NCBI GenBank assembly: GCA_965214695.1
Contig: OZ243967.1
Span: 1,302,001 to 1,366,000 of the forward strand
Length of the DNA: 64,000 nucleotides
Origin: JAPOXR01 sp965214695
GTDB taxonomy: Bacteria > Pseudomonadota > Alphaproteobacteria > Rhodobacterales > Rhodobacteraceae
Reading direction: 5' to 3'
In this document: piece after piece, positions 62,405-64,000 of the stretch
Layout: every line of letters begins with the position of its first letter
Numbering within the stretch: the stretch's first letter is position 1
Notes under the pieces: generated by a model
What the model was told of the DNA's origin: nothing
Databases searched by the model: none
The model's input: only the letters and a program-made list of their open reading frames with translations
Program-made: the position numbers and the translations under genes

Positions 62405-64000
62405 TCAACCGGTAAAGGACCTTCCGGTTTCGGCCATCCTCGACAGCAGTGCCGGTGGTTCGAAGCGCCGACCGTATTTCCGGGAAAGCAGCTGCAGCAG
62501 TTCAATGGTCTTCGGCAGAGGTTGCGAATCAAGCCAACTGAAGGGGCCGCCCGACCACGGGGCAAACCCCCAGCCGAGCACGGCGCCGACATCCCCTTCC
62601 CTGACCTCCTCCAGCACCCCGTCTTCCAGCGCCCTGACCGCCTCGATGACCTGGATCAACAGCAGCCTGTCCCTGGCCGCCTCGACATTCCGGTCACCAT
62701 CCGACCCGAAGCGGTCAGCAAGACCTGGCCAGAGCCCGGTCCGGACTCCCTTTCCGTCATACTCGTAGAACCCGGCGCCGGCCTTGCGGCCCAGCCGGCC
62801 CTCCCCGACCAGGAACCGCACCACCTCTTCCGACTCGTGGTCGACATGCTCGTTTCCCATGGCCTGCCTGGTGGCATCGGCAATGTTGGCGGCCAGGTCG
62901 AGCGATGTCTCGTCCACGAGTTGCAGTGGACCGACCGGCATTCCGATCATTCTTGCCGCGTTGTCGACCAGCGCCGGTGGAACACCCTCCCCCACCATAC
63001 GCATTCCTTCATTGAGATAGGGGATGATGCACCGGTTGGTGTAGAAGAAACGGGCATCATTGACGACAATCGGCGTCTTGCCGACCGCGCAGGAAAAATC
63101 GACAGCCCGCGCCACCGCCTCGTCGCCGGTTCTCCTGCCCCTGATGATCTCGACCAGCATCATCCGGTGTACCGGGCTGAAAAAATGCATGCCGACGAAG
63201 CGTTCAGCATTCCCGAGGGCACCGGCCAGGTCGCTGATCGGCAGGGTCGAGGTGTTCGATGCGATCATGCATTCCGGCCCAACCGCCGCCTCTGCCGCCA
63301 ACAGCACCTCCGCCTTGACGGCCGGATCCTCGAATACTGCCTCGATGACCAGGTCGCAGCCCGCCAGGTCGGAAAACGCCGTACCGGCCTCGATCCGGTC
63401 CATGGTCTCTCGGACATCACCGGATGGCGAAGGACGTCGCTTCGCCTGGTGCTGCAAAATCCCGGTGATGCGGTCCCGGCCCCGGTCGGCCGCCTCCTGC
63501 TCGCGGTCGAGCAGGACAACCTTCATTCCGGCGCTTGCCGCGACCAGTGCGATCCCGGCACCCATCATACCGGCCCCGATCACGCCCAGCCTGGCAATGT
63601 TCCTGGCCTCGATGCCGGCCGGCCGCCTTGCCCCCTTGGCCAGCGCCCGGCGATCGGTGAACACCGTCCGAATCATGGCCGTGGTCGAGGGCTTCAACAG
63701 CAGCCAGGTAAACCAGCGGGCCTCAATCTTCAGCGCGTCATCGATCGGCACGAGCGTGCCCTCGTAGATTGCCGACATGCATGCTGTGGCCGCGGGTGAC
63801 GCGCCCAAGGTCTGCGAATGGACCTGCACCGATGCGCCAACGAAACTCTCGAAGCCGTCACGGTCATAGGGAGCTCCGCCAGGGAGCCTGAACCCTTTCC
63901 GGTCCCATGGCTTGACCAGGTCATCCGACTTTGCGTTCAGCACCCAGTCCCTGGCCCGCGACAACAGTTGCCCGGCATCGACAATTTCGTCGATGACACC
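62405..64000 (-). CDS. 3-hydroxyacyl-CoA dehydrogenase / enoyl-CoA hydratase (FadB/FadJ-like), 5' partial
   Basis: At least 531 residues; the frame stays open to the window edge, so the crotonase N-terminal domain is largely outside. The visible part starts in the linker, then the NAD-binding Rossmann domain (ARLGVIGAGMMGAGIALVAA) with the catalytic His in RFVGMHFFSPVHRM and Glu in VIEAVFED. Two helical C-terminal 3HCDH domains follow (FFYTNRCIIPYLNEG and GWGFAPWSGGPFSWLD). The enzyme oxidises 3-hydroxyacyl-CoA in beta-oxidation. An acetyl-CoA acyltransferase partner, if any, lies beyond the window. Confidence 0.93.
   Translation of the reverse strand, partial: GVIDEIVDAGQLLSRARDWVLNAKSDDLVKPWDRKGFRLPGGAPYDRDGFESFVGASVQVHSQTLGASPAATACMSAIYEGTLVPIDDALKIEARWFTWLLLKPSTTAMIRTVFTDRRALAKGARRPAGIEARNIARLGVIGAGMMGAGIALVAASAGMKVVLLDREQEAADRGRDRITGILQHQAKRRPSPSGDVRETMDRIEAGTAFSDLAGCDLVIEAVFEDPAVKAEVLLAAEAAVGPECMIASNTSTLPISDLAGALGNAERFVGMHFFSPVHRMMLVEIIRGRRTGDEAVARAVDFSCAVGKTPIVVNDARFFYTNRCIIPYLNEGMRMVGEGVPPALVDNAARMIGMPVGPLQLVDETSLDLAANIADATRQAMGNEHVDHESEEVVRFLVGEGRLGRKAGAGFYEYDGKGVRTGLWPGLADRFGSDGDRNVEAARDRLLLIQVIEAVRALEDGVLEEVREGDVGAVLGWGFAPWSGGPFSWLDSQPLPKTIELLQLLSRKYGRRFEPPALLSRMAETGRSFTG

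Overview
The window looks like a chromosomal segment of a GC-rich alphaproteobacterium. The evidence is the gene order infA-maf-rng-tRNA-Phe, the order AI-2E transporter-hda-(ppk)-(ppx), a short prolyl-tRNA synthetase, gatC-gatA, a type-A RNase P RNA, and many protein signatures of that class. I cannot name the order or genus. Strong G/C at third codon positions produces very long antisense reading frames; I left these out.

Layout. 1-5.6 kb is a peptide (Dpp/Opp-type) ABC importer operon, cut at its 5' end. 5.9-7.5 kb holds a BI-1 family membrane protein, rpmG (too short for ordinary ORF calling) and rnpB. 7.8-18 kb is a carbohydrate/polyol catabolic locus built around a divergent promoter. 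Leftward it encodes an UgpC-type ATPase, a G1PDH/AraM-family dehydrogenase, a SIS isomerase, a broken short-chain dehydrogenase and, further on, a HAD-IIA phosphatase. Rightward it encodes a solute-binding protein, two permeases, a SorC-family regulator and an FGGY kinase. 18-27.6 kb holds a lone DUF4143 ATPase, an AmpD-like amidase, a lipoprotein, gatA/gatC, a CREST-family ceramidase-like membrane protein, tadA, an RluB-type pseudouridine synthase, a DUF2927 lipoprotein and a PfkB sugar kinase. 27.6-34.8 kb is histidine utilisation (hutI-hutH-hutU leftward, hutF rightward) with a small secreted lectin-like protein between. 35.2-39.9 kb is housekeeping: tRNA-Phe, rng, maf, infA, glyA, nadK. 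40-43.4 kb has a VOC-bicupin protein, an AI-2E family transporter and the DnaA-like hda.

43.4-46.6 kb is an accessory island inserted into the hda-ppk-ppx neighbourhood. It contains an intact AbiEi antitoxin with a truncated AbiEii toxin, two decayed copies of one serine recombinase, an XRE antitoxin with an in-frame stop, and BrnA with a double-frameshifted BrnT. 46.6-56 kb resumes core genes: ppk, ppx, proS, a LolC/E-LolD pair and an SLC13-type permease. 56.2-56.9 kb is another eroded toxin-antitoxin pair (PIN toxin broken, antitoxin intact). 57-64 kb has hisC, zapE, an M48-like membrane protein lacking the zinc motif, an acyl-CoA synthetase and a 3' part of a FadB/FadJ-like enzyme running off the window.

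Two things deserve most attention: the G1PDH-SIS-SDR/ABC locus, whose gene content fits no pathway I can name with certainty, and the repeated pattern of intact antitoxins next to dead or missing toxins.
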